Below are positions 47,139-55,210 of a DNA stretch of 64,000 nt, piece after piece. Below the pieces are notes generated by a model that was not told the DNA's origin, ran no database searches, and saw only the letters and a program-made list of their open reading frames with translations. The position numbers and the translations under genes were made by a program. Within the stretch, counting starts at the first letter, position 1. Each line of letters opens with the position of its first letter. The DNA is from an uncultured Acetatifactor sp. (GTDB lineage Bacteria > Bacillota > Clostridia > Lachnospirales > Lachnospiraceae): the NCBI GenBank assembly GCA_947629645.1, contig CANREV010000004.1, positions 57,578-121,577 on the forward strand, in the 5' to 3' direction.

Positions 47139-48413
47139 ATGCTGTTGATACAAAACGGATACCTGCTGGATCCGAAATCCGGCAGGGAAGGGAATTACGA
47201 TGTGCTGACGGATGGGGAAAAGATCGTAAAGATCGGGGAAAAGCTGTCTTTTCCCAGGGCCGGCTGTGAGATCATTGATGCGGAAGGCTTACTGGTAGCT
47301 CCGGGGCTGGTGGATGTCCACGTCCATTTCAGGGACCCGGGCTTTACCGGAAAAGAAGATATTATGACCGGAGCCAGGGCGGCGGCAAAGGGCGGTTTCA
47401 CGACCGTGGTGATGATGGCGAACACTAACCCGGCCGTCGATACCCCCAAAGTGCTGCAACAGATGCTGGAAAAGGGCCGCAGGACAGGAATCCATGTGCT
47501 GGCCTGCGGCAATGTGACGCGGGGCATGAAGGGACACGAGCTGGCGCCTATGAAGGAACTGGCCGGGGCTGGCGCGGTGGGGTTTACGGACGATGGCGTT
47601 CCGCTGTTGGAGGAACGTATCGTGCAAAGCGCCATGGAGGAGGCGGTTAAGCTGGACATGCCTTTGAGCTTTCACGAGGAGGACCCTGCGCTGATCGAAA
47701 ATAACGGTATCAACCGCGGCAGGGCAAGCGCGCATTTCGGTATCGGCGGCTCTCCCAGAGAGGCGGAGATCAGTCTCATTGAGAGGGATTTAAAACTGGC
47801 GCTTTTGACGGGAGCCAGCGTCAATATTCAGCATATCAGCACCAGAGAGGGTGTGGAACTGGTGAGAAAGGCAAAAAAACAAGGCTCCAATATTCATGCG
47901 GAGGCTACGCCGCACCATTTTACCCTGACCGAAGAGGCGGTTATCCGCTATGGCGCTATGGCGAAAATGAATCCCCCCCTAAGGGAGGAAGAGGACAGAC
48001 AGGAGATCATACGGGGGCTGGCGGACGGTACCATCGATATTATTGCCACGGACCATGCGCCCCATACCGCGGAGGAAAAGGAAAAACCGCTCACGGAAGC
48101 GCCCAGCGGCATCATCGGTCTGGAGACATCGCTGGCACTGGGGATCACCGAACTGGTGGACGGAGGTTATCTGACCCTGAAGCAGCTTTTGCATCGCATG
48201 AGTACGGCTCCTGCCGCCATGTACCATCTGGATGCAGGTTATCTGAAGGAAGGAGGCCCCGCCGATCTGGTTCTGATCGACACCGCCGCAGAGTGGATCC
48301 CCCGGGAGTATGTTTCCAAAGCTTCCAACACCCCCTTCACAGGCTGGAAGTTAAAAGGCAGAGCGGTAAAGACGATCTGCGGCGGCAGAGTGGTATGGGG
48401 AGAGGAGGCATGA
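47139..48413 (+). CDS. pyrC: dihydroorotase
   Basis: Third step of pyrimidine synthesis. It shows DVHVHFRDPGF near residue 58 (metal H-x-H and substrate Arg), FTDDG near 151, NIQHIST near 230, ATPHHF near 257, and ATDHAPH near 305 (catalytic Asp). At 424 residues it is a class I-type enzyme. The ATG follows GGGAGG by 5 bases; five upstream codons are ignored. AGGCGTCTC at 47075-47083 can pair with GAGGCGCCT at 47130-47138, covering the RBS. First gene of pyrC-pyrK-pyrD. Confidence 0.95.
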   Translation: MLLIQNGYLLDPKSGREGNYDVLTDGEKIVKIGEKLSFPRAGCEIIDAEGLLVAPGLVDVHVHFRDPGFTGKEDIMTGARAAAKGGFTTVVMMANTNPAVDTPKVLQQMLEKGRRTGIHVLACGNVTRGMKGHELAPMKELAGAGAVGFTDDGVPLLEERIVQSAMEEAVKLDMPLSFHEEDPALIENNGINRGRASAHFGIGGSPREAEISLIERDLKLALLTGASVNIQHISTREGVELVRKAKKQGSNIHAEATPHHFTLTEEAVIRYGAMAKMNPPLREEEDRQEIIRGLADGTIDIIATDHAPHTAEEKEKPLTEAPSGIIGLETSLALGITELVDGGYLTLKQLLHRMSTAPAAMYHLDAGYLKEGGPADLVLIDTAAEWIPREYVSKASNTPFTGWKLKGRAVKTICGGRVVWGEEA

Positions 48414-48475
48414 TTGGCTTCGTACCGCCGGATGGCAAAACTGTGACACAATAATCGCGATAAAGGAAACGGAGA

Positions 48476-49252
48476 ATGATGATGAAACAAATGCAGAAAG
48501 CCCTGATACTATCCCAAAGAGAATCGGCGTCCGGGATCTATGATATGTGGATCGAGACAGATCTGGCGGCGCAGGCAGGGGCGGGACAGTTCCTGTGCAT
48601 CTATCCGAGAGATAAAAGCACGCTGCTTCCCCGACCTATCAGTATCTGCGAGGTGCGGGAGGACAAAAAGGCGCTGCGGATTGTCTACCGTGTGGCAGGA
48701 CAGGGGACAAAGGAATTTTCGGGGTATCAGGCCGGAGAAACAATCAGGATCATGGGTACATTAGGCAATGGTTTTCCCGTTTCGGAGGCGGAAGGCAGAA
48801 AAACTTTTCTGATCGGCGGGGGCATCGGCGTGCCGCCTATCCTGCAGCTTGCCAAAGAAGTCCGCGGAGAAAAGCAGATCATTGCAGGATACCGGAATCA
48901 TGAGACCTTTTTAAAAGAGGATTTTGACCGATATGGAAAAGTCTATATCGCCACCGAGGATGGCAGCGTGGGAACAAAAGGAAATGTGATGGACGCCATA
49001 GCCCAAAACGGTCTGGAAGCTGAGCTGATCTATGCCTGCGGTCCCATGCCCATGCTGAGGGCCGTAAAAGCGTATGCCGCAAAACACAATATCAAAGCTT
49101 ACATTTCCCTGGAGGAGCACATGGCCTGCGGCGTGGGAGCCTGCCTGGGGTGCGTGGTAAAGACGAAAGAGACAGACAGCCATTCCCATGTAAACAATGC
49201 CCGCATCTGTACGGAAGGGCCGGTTTTTGAGGCCGATGCGGTAGAATTGTAG
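48476..49252 (+). CDS. pyrK: dihydroorotate dehydrogenase electron-transfer subunit
   Basis: FAD/2Fe-2S subunit that passes electrons from PyrD (type 1B) to NAD. It shows the FAD-binding R-P-I-S-I motif near residue 45, the NAD-binding GGGIGVPP block near 108, and the cluster Cys set in CGVGACLGC plus a fourth Cys near 240. Three consecutive ATG codons occur at 48476-48484; GGAG at 48471 fits the last best. It is co-directional with pyrC and pyrD. Confidence 0.95.
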   Translation: MMMKQMQKALILSQRESASGIYDMWIETDLAAQAGAGQFLCIYPRDKSTLLPRPISICEVREDKKALRIVYRVAGQGTKEFSGYQAGETIRIMGTLGNGFPVSEAEGRKTFLIGGGIGVPPILQLAKEVRGEKQIIAGYRNHETFLKEDFDRYGKVYIATEDGSVGTKGNVMDAIAQNGLEAELIYACGPMPMLRAVKAYAAKHNIKAYISLEEHMACGVGACLGCVVKTKETDSHSHVNNARICTEGPVFEADAVEL

Positions 49253-49326
49253 AACGCGGGTCTTTCCTGTCCGGCGCTAAGCGCCCAAAGGCTGACCGCC
49301 AGATTTTATTTACAAGGAGAAAGCGT

Positions 49327-50232
49327 ATGAACACACAGACGGAAATTGCCGGAATCACTTTTAAAAATCCCGTTATGACGGCTTCGGGAACCTTTGGATC
49401 CGGCATGGAATATTCGGAATTTGTGGACCTGAATCTGCTGGGCGCGGTGGTTACAAAAGGCGTAGCCAACCGCCCCTGGACCGGAAACCCCACTCCGAGA
49501 GTGGCGGAAGTTTACGGGGGGATGTTAAATGCCATTGGTCTGCAAAATCCCGGAATTGACGTATTTATGGAAAGAGATATCCCTTTCCTGAAACAGTTTG
49601 ATACCAGAATCATTGTCAATGTCTGCGGAAAGACCGTGGAAGATTATGTGGAAGTCGTGGAGCGTCTGGGGGAGGAGCCCGCTGTGGCCATGCTGGAGAT
49701 CAATGTTTCCTGCCCTAATGTAAAAGAGGGCGCCATCGCTTTCGGTCAGAAGGCGGACGCGCTGTTTTCCATTACGCGGGAGATTAAGAAACACGCGAAG
49801 CAGCCTGTCATCATGAAGCTGAGCCCCAATGTCACGGATATTGGGGAGATGGCAAAAGCGGCGGAGGCGGCCGGAGCGGATGCTTTGTCACTGATCAATA
49901 CCATCACCGGCATGAAGATCGATATCCATAAAAGAACTTTCGCCCTCGCCAACAAAACCGGCGGTATGAGCGGTCCCGCCATCAAGCCTGTTGCCGTGCG
50001 CATGGTCTATCAGGCGGCGCAGGCGGTAAAGATTCCGATCATCGGCATGGGAGGCATTGCCACGGCGGAGGACGCCATAGAGTTTCTGCTGGCCGGAGCC
50101 AGCGCGGTCAGCATCGGCGCTATGAATTTTGTCAATCCTTACACTACGGAAGAGGTGGTGAAGGGGATCGAGGGGTACATGGAGCAGTATCATATTGAAA
50201 CGCTGTCGGAGCTCATCGGCGCGGTGCATTGA
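49327..50232 (+). CDS. pyrD: dihydroorotate dehydrogenase (NAD), catalytic subunit, type 1B
   Basis: FMN-dependent oxidation of dihydroorotate to orotate. It shows NPVMTASGTFGSG near residue 17, NVSCPNVKEG near 130 (catalytic Cys of class 1), KLSPNVTDI near 166, and C-terminal GMGGIATAEDAIEF with GASAVSIGAMNF. At 301 residues it matches PyrDB, and pyrK beside it supports the heterotetramer. RBS AAGGAG. It is followed by the terminator/sigma-E element at 50267-50329. Confidence 0.96.
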   Translation: MNTQTEIAGITFKNPVMTASGTFGSGMEYSEFVDLNLLGAVVTKGVANRPWTGNPTPRVAEVYGGMLNAIGLQNPGIDVFMERDIPFLKQFDTRIIVNVCGKTVEDYVEVVERLGEEPAVAMLEINVSCPNVKEGAIAFGQKADALFSITREIKKHAKQPVIMKLSPNVTDIGEMAKAAEAAGADALSLINTITGMKIDIHKRTFALANKTGGMSGPAIKPVAVRMVYQAAQAVKIPIIGMGGIATAEDAIEFLLAGASAVSIGAMNFVNPYTTEEVVKGIEGYMEQYHIETLSELIGAVH

Positions 50233-50266
50233 GAAACAGAGCCCGGAAAAGTTTTGATGGAACAGA

Positions 50267-50329
50267 TCATATTCGGGAGAACACCTTCATATATATACTT
50301 ATACCAGTATATATGCGGAGGTGTTTTTT
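50267..50329 (+). promoter_or_regulatory. sigma-E-like promoter embedded in the pyrD terminator, upstream of sipL
   Basis: Terminator: AACACCTTCATATATATACT (50280-50299) pairs with 50306-50325 (18 of 20) and is followed by a T run. The right arm includes the sipL Shine-Dalgarno GGAGGTG (50317-50323). Promoter: TCATATT (50267-50273), 14 bases, CATATATA (50288-50295), close to the sigma-E consensus KMATATT-N14-CATACANT. Transcription would begin near 50302, in the loop, so that mRNA lacks the left arm and its RBS is free. Confidence 0.65.
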
Positions 50330-51895
50330 GTGGAACTGTTAAAAAGGAATATACATATGGACCGTGTGCGGGCGGAGGCGGTCACACAGATCACTCTGGA
50401 GGATGATGTCAATATTCCTGAGAATAAACCGGATGTCAGCACGCTGAATCTGGAAAAAGGGGAGATCGTCATCGAAGAGATCAAACCCGCGGCAGATTCT
50501 GTGACGGTTCGGGGACATTTGAGATATGTGATCCTTTACCATACAACGGAGGAGGGAAGCAGCCTTGTGGTGGTGGAAGGCAATCTGCCTTTGGAAGAGA
50601 AGATTCACCTTCAGGGGGCGCTGCCTTCTGATACCGTGACGCTGGACTGGGATGTGGAAGATCTGACTGTAAATATGATCAATACCCGCAAGCTCAATAT
50701 CCAGTCGCTGGCGACCCTGACGGCGAAAGTGGAAGATCTTTACGATGAGGAAGTGCCCATAGCGATTCATGGAGATGAAGCGGTGGAATACCGCAGGATG
50801 CCCCTGGAGCTCGCTCAGATCGTGATCTGTAAAAACGATGTTTACCGGCTGAAGGATGAGGTGCTGCTTCCTTCCAATTATCCTAATATTTTTCAGATTC
50901 TCTGGAACAATATATCACTGGCGGATGTGGAGTTTAAAGTCATGGAAGAAAAACTGGCAGTCTCCGGCGATGTGCGGGTGTTTATCCTGTATGAGGGAGA
51001 AGGTGAGGAACATCCTGTCCGTTCTTTTGAAACTACGCTTCCCTTTAGCGGCGTGCTGGAATGCCATGGATGCAGGGAAGGGATGCTGCCGGATATCCGT
51101 TATCGTCTGGGGCAGCAGGAGATTGCCGTCCGCCCTGATTTTGACGGGGAAGAACGCAGCATCGGTCTGGAACTTGTGATGGATATCTCCATAAAGATTT
51201 ATGAGGAAGAAAAGCAGGAGATCCTGTCGGATATTTACGGTGTTTCCAATGAGATCACCACTGAGACACACAAGGCGAATCTCCGCAAGCTGCTTTCCAA
51301 AGTCACAGGCAAGACCAAAGTGACGGATCATATCCATGTCACGGGATCCACCGTGCTGCAGCTGCTGCACAGTGAGGGAAGTGTGGCGCTGGAACAGCAA
51401 AAAACTGTGGAAAACGGTATCCTTTTACAGGGAGCCATGTCTGTGAAAGTCATGTATATCACGGGGGAGGACGAATCTCCCTACGGCTGTACGCAGGCGC
51501 AGATTCCGTACAGCTACACGCTGGAAGTGCCTGACATCGCGCCGGAAGATCTGGGAAAGGTTCACGCGGAAGTGGAACAGCTTCAGGTTACAATGCTGGA
51601 TGGGGAAGAAATGGATGTAAAAGCGATCCTGTGCTTTACCACCACCGTCTTTAAGAGTATTCCCGTCAACCTGATCAGCGCAGTCACCGTTTCCGACCTG
51701 GATACGGGCCGTATGGGAAGCCTGCCCGGACTGGTGGTTTATATGGTGAAAGAGGGAGATAATCTGTGGAATATCGGGAAGCAGTATTATGTACCTGTGG
51801 ATAGCCTTCGCCAGTTGAACGATCTGGAGAGCGATGAACTGAAAGCGGGACAGAAAATACTGGTAGTAAAGGGAAATATTGGAAATGCCAGGTAA
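50330..51895 (+). CDS. sipL: SipL-like spore coat morphogenetic protein (SPOCS/DUF3794 repeats + LysM)
   Basis: In C. difficile SipL binds SpoIVA and is needed for coat assembly around the forespore. This 521-residue protein has SPOCS (DUF3794) units near residues 20-130, 160-275 and 320-440 (for example VRGHLRYVILYHT, VSGDVRVFILYEG and LQGAMSVKVMYIT), and a C-terminal LysM domain (YMVKEGDNLWNIGKQYYV near 467). Length and layout match SipL closely. The start is the GTG at 50330, 6 bases after GGAGGTG. The sigma-E-like promoter fits mother-cell expression. Confidence 0.88.
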   Translation: MELLKRNIHMDRVRAEAVTQITLEDDVNIPENKPDVSTLNLEKGEIVIEEIKPAADSVTVRGHLRYVILYHTTEEGSSLVVVEGNLPLEEKIHLQGALPSDTVTLDWDVEDLTVNMINTRKLNIQSLATLTAKVEDLYDEEVPIAIHGDEAVEYRRMPLELAQIVICKNDVYRLKDEVLLPSNYPNIFQILWNNISLADVEFKVMEEKLAVSGDVRVFILYEGEGEEHPVRSFETTLPFSGVLECHGCREGMLPDIRYRLGQQEIAVRPDFDGEERSIGLELVMDISIKIYEEEKQEILSDIYGVSNEITTETHKANLRKLLSKVTGKTKVTDHIHVTGSTVLQLLHSEGSVALEQQKTVENGILLQGAMSVKVMYITGEDESPYGCTQAQIPYSYTLEVPDIAPEDLGKVHAEVEQLQVTMLDGEEMDVKAILCFTTTVFKSIPVNLISAVTVSDLDTGRMGSLPGLVVYMVKEGDNLWNIGKQYYVPVDSLRQLNDLESDELKAGQKILVVKGNIGNAR

Positions 51896-51937
51896 TATTT
51901 GCCATGCGATACCGCTATATTATCGCTATGATAGGTA

Positions 51938-51967
51938 TTGACAAAAGCACATGGGGGGGGGTATACT
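51938..51967 (+). promoter_or_regulatory. sortase promoter with a G9 tract in its spacer
   Basis: TTGACA (51938-51943), 18 bases, TATACT (51962-51967). The last nine bases of the spacer are G (51953-51961). Slipped-strand change in the G run would alter spacer length (18 now; 17 is the optimum) and hence promoter strength. TAGGAG precedes the sortase start. Confidence 0.75.
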
Positions 51968-52011
51968 CAAAATGTTTCAGACAGTCCGGATAGGTTAGGA
52001 GTCGCAAAAGC

Positions 52012-52860
52012 ATGGAGAAGGAGCCTACAGTTGAAAAGGATAAATCGGTGAGATATCTTTGCATCGCGGGGGCGGCTTTCGTTGCTGTCACGGTGATAGC
52101 GGTGATCGTTGTGATCGTGCAGCTATATCACAGGCAGCGTGCGATGGATATCATGGATGAAATGGCTATGGCTACAACGCTTGAAGCCGTTCAGATGAAA
52201 ACTCCTGTGTCACAGGCGCCTGCTGTTTCCGTTCCCATTGAGGAAGATCCTTTGAAAGATGTGCCTATTCCCGAAAAACAGGTGGACATTGCAGCCCAGC
52301 AGGAAGAGGTCAATAAGGATATTTATGCATGGATCTACATTCCTGACAGCAAGATCGATTATCCGGTGCTGCAGAGCGCTACGGACAACAGCTATTACTT
52401 AAATTATAACATTGACGGCAGCAAGGGGTATCCCGGCTGCATTTACACGGAAAATTACAACGCAAAAGATTTCTCGGATCCCAATACGGTTCTCTACGGA
52501 CATAACATGAAGAATGGCACTATGTTCGCCGGACTGCATCAGTTTGAGGACGTTGAATATTTTGATGCGCATCCTTATGTATATATCTATACGGAGGATG
52601 GGCTGTTGGTTTATAAGATTTTCGCAGCGTATCAATCCAGCGATGAGCATATTTTGCTCAGCAATGATTTTTCAAGTGAAGAGTCTTATAGGGATTATCT
52701 GACAGGAGTTTTGGAGACTGCAGGCAGCGATGGCAATGTCGATGAGACAGTGAAAGTCGATACAGAGGATAAGATTATTACGCTGTCCACCTGCATTTCT
52801 TCTAAACCGCACAACCGCTATCTGGTGCAGGGTGTGCTGCTCAATGGGAGTCAGCTTTGA
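52012..52860 (+). CDS. srtB: class B sortase
   Basis: Membrane transpeptidase that anchors surface proteins to peptidoglycan. N-terminal membrane helix (residues ~15-40), a linker, then the sortase barrel: YPVLQSATDNSYYLNYN near 122, catalytic His in LYGHNMKNGTMF near 164, catalytic Cys in TLSTC near 262, and the following Arg in NRYLVQG. The extra N-terminal length and TLSTC fit class B. The C. difficile enzyme of this type recognises (S/P)PXTG, and the next gene ends with SPKTG. Confidence 0.93.
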   Translation: MEKEPTVEKDKSVRYLCIAGAAFVAVTVIAVIVVIVQLYHRQRAMDIMDEMAMATTLEAVQMKTPVSQAPAVSVPIEEDPLKDVPIPEKQVDIAAQQEEVNKDIYAWIYIPDSKIDYPVLQSATDNSYYLNYNIDGSKGYPGCIYTENYNAKDFSDPNTVLYGHNMKNGTMFAGLHQFEDVEYFDAHPYVYIYTEDGLLVYKIFAAYQSSDEHILLSNDFSSEESYRDYLTGVLETAGSDGNVDETVKVDTEDKIITLSTCISSKPHNRYLVQGVLLNGSQL

Positions 52861-52940
52861 GGCTGGCGGATTGATTTGGTATTTAGCCGTAAGGCTGGAT
52901 ATAACCACACGACCGTAAAAATGAAGGAGGAAAAGAGTAA

Positions 52941-53819
52941 ATGAAAAAATTATTTTTGAAAAAGCTCGCCTTGGGTCTTGGCCTTGTCCTGACCTTGAGT
53001 CTGGCTGTTTACGCTACAGGCGATGACTTCACTCTTGTGGCAACCGCAAGTGATAGTGATGCCAGCGGTAATGATGGCGACAAAGAGCAGGGCGGAACTA
53101 CCACGACAGATCCCGAGGACAAACCTACGCAGGGCGGCAGCACAGAGCAGGGTGGCAGCACAGAGCAGGGTGGAACCACTCAGCCGGGTGGCACCACAGA
53201 ACAGGGCGGCGACACCGAAGAAGTTACTAAAGTCGAGTCCAAAACTGAAGGTGTTACAGCAACGATTCTTAATAATGATGTGTCAGAAGAGACTGTTGCT
53301 GCTATAAAGAATGACATAACGAAAATCATCAACAGCGGTGCTCTGGACACAGTCTTTAAAGGACGGGAATTTGATATTAGCAAAGTAAGCGCGGCAGACG
53401 TGAAGTTCACATTTGATCTGAATGGGGATGTCGCAAGACTTTCGGACCACAAAGTAACCGTTGAGGTAACGGGAACGAAATTGGATAAGCACAACACCTA
53501 TATTGCGCTCCATTACACGGAAAACGGTACAGTAGCTCACCCTGTTACAGTCAATGACGATAACACAATTACGATTTCCGGCGTTGAACATTTTTCTACC
53601 TTTAAACTTATTGATGTTTCCCGTGCACTGACTACCACAGGAGAAGACAGCGATAACAACGATGACAGCGATGACAGTAATGACAGCGCCAACGCTGGCG
53701 GAAGCGGTTCCGCTACTTCCCCCAAGACTGGTGAAACAGTTCCCGCAGCAGTACCTGTTGCACTGATCGGTATGGCTGGAGCTGCAGTAGTGCTGAAAAA
53801 GACACGTTTCAACAGATAA
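52941..53819 (+). CDS. sortase-anchored surface protein with SPKTG sorting signal
   Basis: A 292-residue exported protein: signal peptide to ~26, then a Gly/Thr/Gln repeat region (residues ~48-95; QGGSTE and QGGTT units). A beta domain (~100-230) reads like a carbohydrate-binding or pilin-like fold with EHFSTFKLIDV. Next comes an Asp/Ser/Asn linker, and the C-terminal sorting signal SPKTGETVP, a hydrophobic segment and a basic tail (KKTRFNR). It is the natural substrate of the adjacent sortase. Repeat-unit variation in the stalk is likely between strains. Confidence 0.88.
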   Translation: MKKLFLKKLALGLGLVLTLSLAVYATGDDFTLVATASDSDASGNDGDKEQGGTTTTDPEDKPTQGGSTEQGGSTEQGGTTQPGGTTEQGGDTEEVTKVESKTEGVTATILNNDVSEETVAAIKNDITKIINSGALDTVFKGREFDISKVSAADVKFTFDLNGDVARLSDHKVTVEVTGTKLDKHNTYIALHYTENGTVAHPVTVNDDNTITISGVEHFSTFKLIDVSRALTTTGEDSDNNDDSDDSNDSANAGGSGSATSPKTGETVPAAVPVALIGMAGAAVVLKKTRFNR

Positions 53820-53958
53820 ATAAAACGCAGCGCCAGAAACGCATTGAATCAAAACGTGAATAAACGGTCACTGTAAATTGTTTCTTAGAACACAATTTTC
53901 GGTATGTGGTTGTTTTGCCCCGTCCCTCATTGAGGAGGAGGCGAAATAAGATTAAAAA

Positions 53959-54010
53959 AGGGAACTGCCCCACGGATATTTTAAGTCTGTGCGGGCGGTT
54001 CCTTTTTTTG
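53959..54010 (+). terminator. terminator after the surface protein
   Basis: GGAACTGCCC at 53961 pairs with GGGCGGTTCC at 53994, with an inner CAC/GTG stem, followed by TTTTTTT. Confidence 0.88.
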
Positions 54011-54127
54011 CCTGAGATAAAAAATGCAGCGCTTTCATAAGCGGCCATCACAAAGAAGCGATTGGAGACGACATGCTTTTGCGGGAAATGAATACATCCC
54101 GCATCGCGGCATCGTATGGCTGAACTG

Positions 54128-54178
54128 TTACGGAGCGACAAAAGTTACGGAGCAACAAAAGTTATGGAGCAACAAAAG
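54128..54178. repeat. 17-bp tandem repeat, 3 copies
   Basis: TTACGGAGCGACAAAAG, TTACGGAGCAACAAAAG and TTATGGAGCAACAAAAG at 54128, 54145 and 54162. It follows a REP-like half-element (GGCTGAACTGTTACGG at 54118). The rest of 53820-54226 holds only terminators. Confidence 0.9.
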
Positions 54179-54180
54179 AC

Positions 54181-54215
54181 GGGACCGACAACATTGATGT
54201 TGTCAGTCCCGTTTT
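54181..54215. terminator. terminator of the minus-strand gene at 54227
   Basis: GGGACCGACAACAT and ATGTTGTCAGTCCC pair almost perfectly with a two-base loop. T and A tracts are present on both sides. Confidence 0.8.
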
Positions 54216-54226
54216 CCGTTTCCGTT

Positions 54227-54826
54227 TTACTCGGTGATGCCTGCCTCCGCAGCTAACTTGTCGAACTTCTCCAGAACAGCATCATATGTTCTCTTGGAGA
54301 TATCGGGAAGCTCGCCTCCCCATTTCTTTTCGGCCATCTTATAGCCCTTCTCAAAAGCAGCTTTCATATCCTCGATCTTATCAGGATCGCCTCCGGTCAG
54401 TGCGGTGGCGAAATCGATGATTCTGTCGGACGTCTGCGTTACGCCCCAGTAGCCGTCTTCCGCGATATCCTTCTGAGCCTGCAGCTTAGTAGCCGGATCA
54501 ACGGTATAATTACCGCCGCGCAGGAAAGACCAGATATCGTTTGCGTTCCCGTAAGCGTTTGCCTGACCGCCTATCATCTTCTCCACTAAAGAGCGAAGCT
54601 GTGAGGTACGGGCATCTGCATCCGCCTTTAATTTGTTGATCAGATTCTGGTCGGGAGTATAAGTCTTTTTAGTGGAAGTTCCCTTAGAAGGCTCGTATAC
54701 CACTCCCTTGTCGTTAGCGGCAGAAGCGTTCTTTGCCGCAGTTGTAGTCTTAGTGTTCTCTGCAGAAGCAGAAGAAGCATAGGTGTAGGCGCCTGCCTGT
54801 GTCTGTGTAACTCCGTTTACACTCAT
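54227..54826 (-). CDS. unknown protein under a perfect sigma-28 promoter
   Basis: A 199-residue soluble protein, family not recognised. It opens MSVNGVTQTQAGAYTYASSA, an Ala/Ser/Thr/Asn-rich unstructured stretch to ~45. From ~60 on it is helical (LINKLKADADARTSQLRSLVEKM) with WSFLRGGNY and GYWGVTQTSDRIIDFA. There is no signal peptide, yet the Ser/Thr/Ala-rich start recalls flagellar-type export substrates. RBS AAGAGG. The promoter at 54900-54927 places it in the flagellar regulon. Confidence 0.8.
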   Translation of the reverse strand: MSVNGVTQTQAGAYTYASSASAENTKTTTAAKNASAANDKGVVYEPSKGTSTKKTYTPDQNLINKLKADADARTSQLRSLVEKMIGGQANAYGNANDIWSFLRGGNYTVDPATKLQAQKDIAEDGYWGVTQTSDRIIDFATALTGGDPDKIEDMKAAFEKGYKMAEKKWGGELPDISKRTYDAVLEKFDKLAAEAGITE

Positions 54827-54899
54827 ATTCTACCTCTTTTCTGGCGAACATCGCCGTGTTCTACCCGTTTTGGGCGCATCATCCGTGATTGTACTTTTT

Positions 54900-54927
54900 A
54901 TATCGGTTTCTTTAGAGAAAACTTTAG
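54900..54927 (-). promoter_or_regulatory. sigma-28 promoter (perfect) for the 54227-54826 gene
   Basis: On the minus strand CTAAA (54927-54923), exactly 16 bases, CCGATAT (54906-54900), identical to the SigD consensus. The start codon is 74 bases downstream. Confidence 0.9.
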
Positions 54928-55210
54928 GGCAGATTGACAATAAATGTATGTTTGTTTATAATAAATACACCTAATGTATACAGAATACAAGAGCGCATAA
55001 ATTTTGTCATTGCCATTTCAGACAGGTTCCGAGGAGTTTTTCACAGCGTGGGAGGAACGATGAGACGGCAGACGCAACGCGGGTTTTGTACTGCGCCAAA
55101 ACTTGCAGTTATCAGCAATTCAGGGAATCAAGTTCAGGAAACTCAAGTTCAAAAAACTCAAGTTCAAGGGACTAAGATTTCTGAAAATAAGTCGCAGCAT
55201 GAGGCTAAAG
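54928..55210. other. gene-free interval with a 15-bp micro-repeat
   Basis: No supported gene. TCAAGTTCARRRAAC-type 15-bp units repeat three times at about 55128-55175, upstream of ispE. Frames through it are open but have no RBS. Confidence 0.6.
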
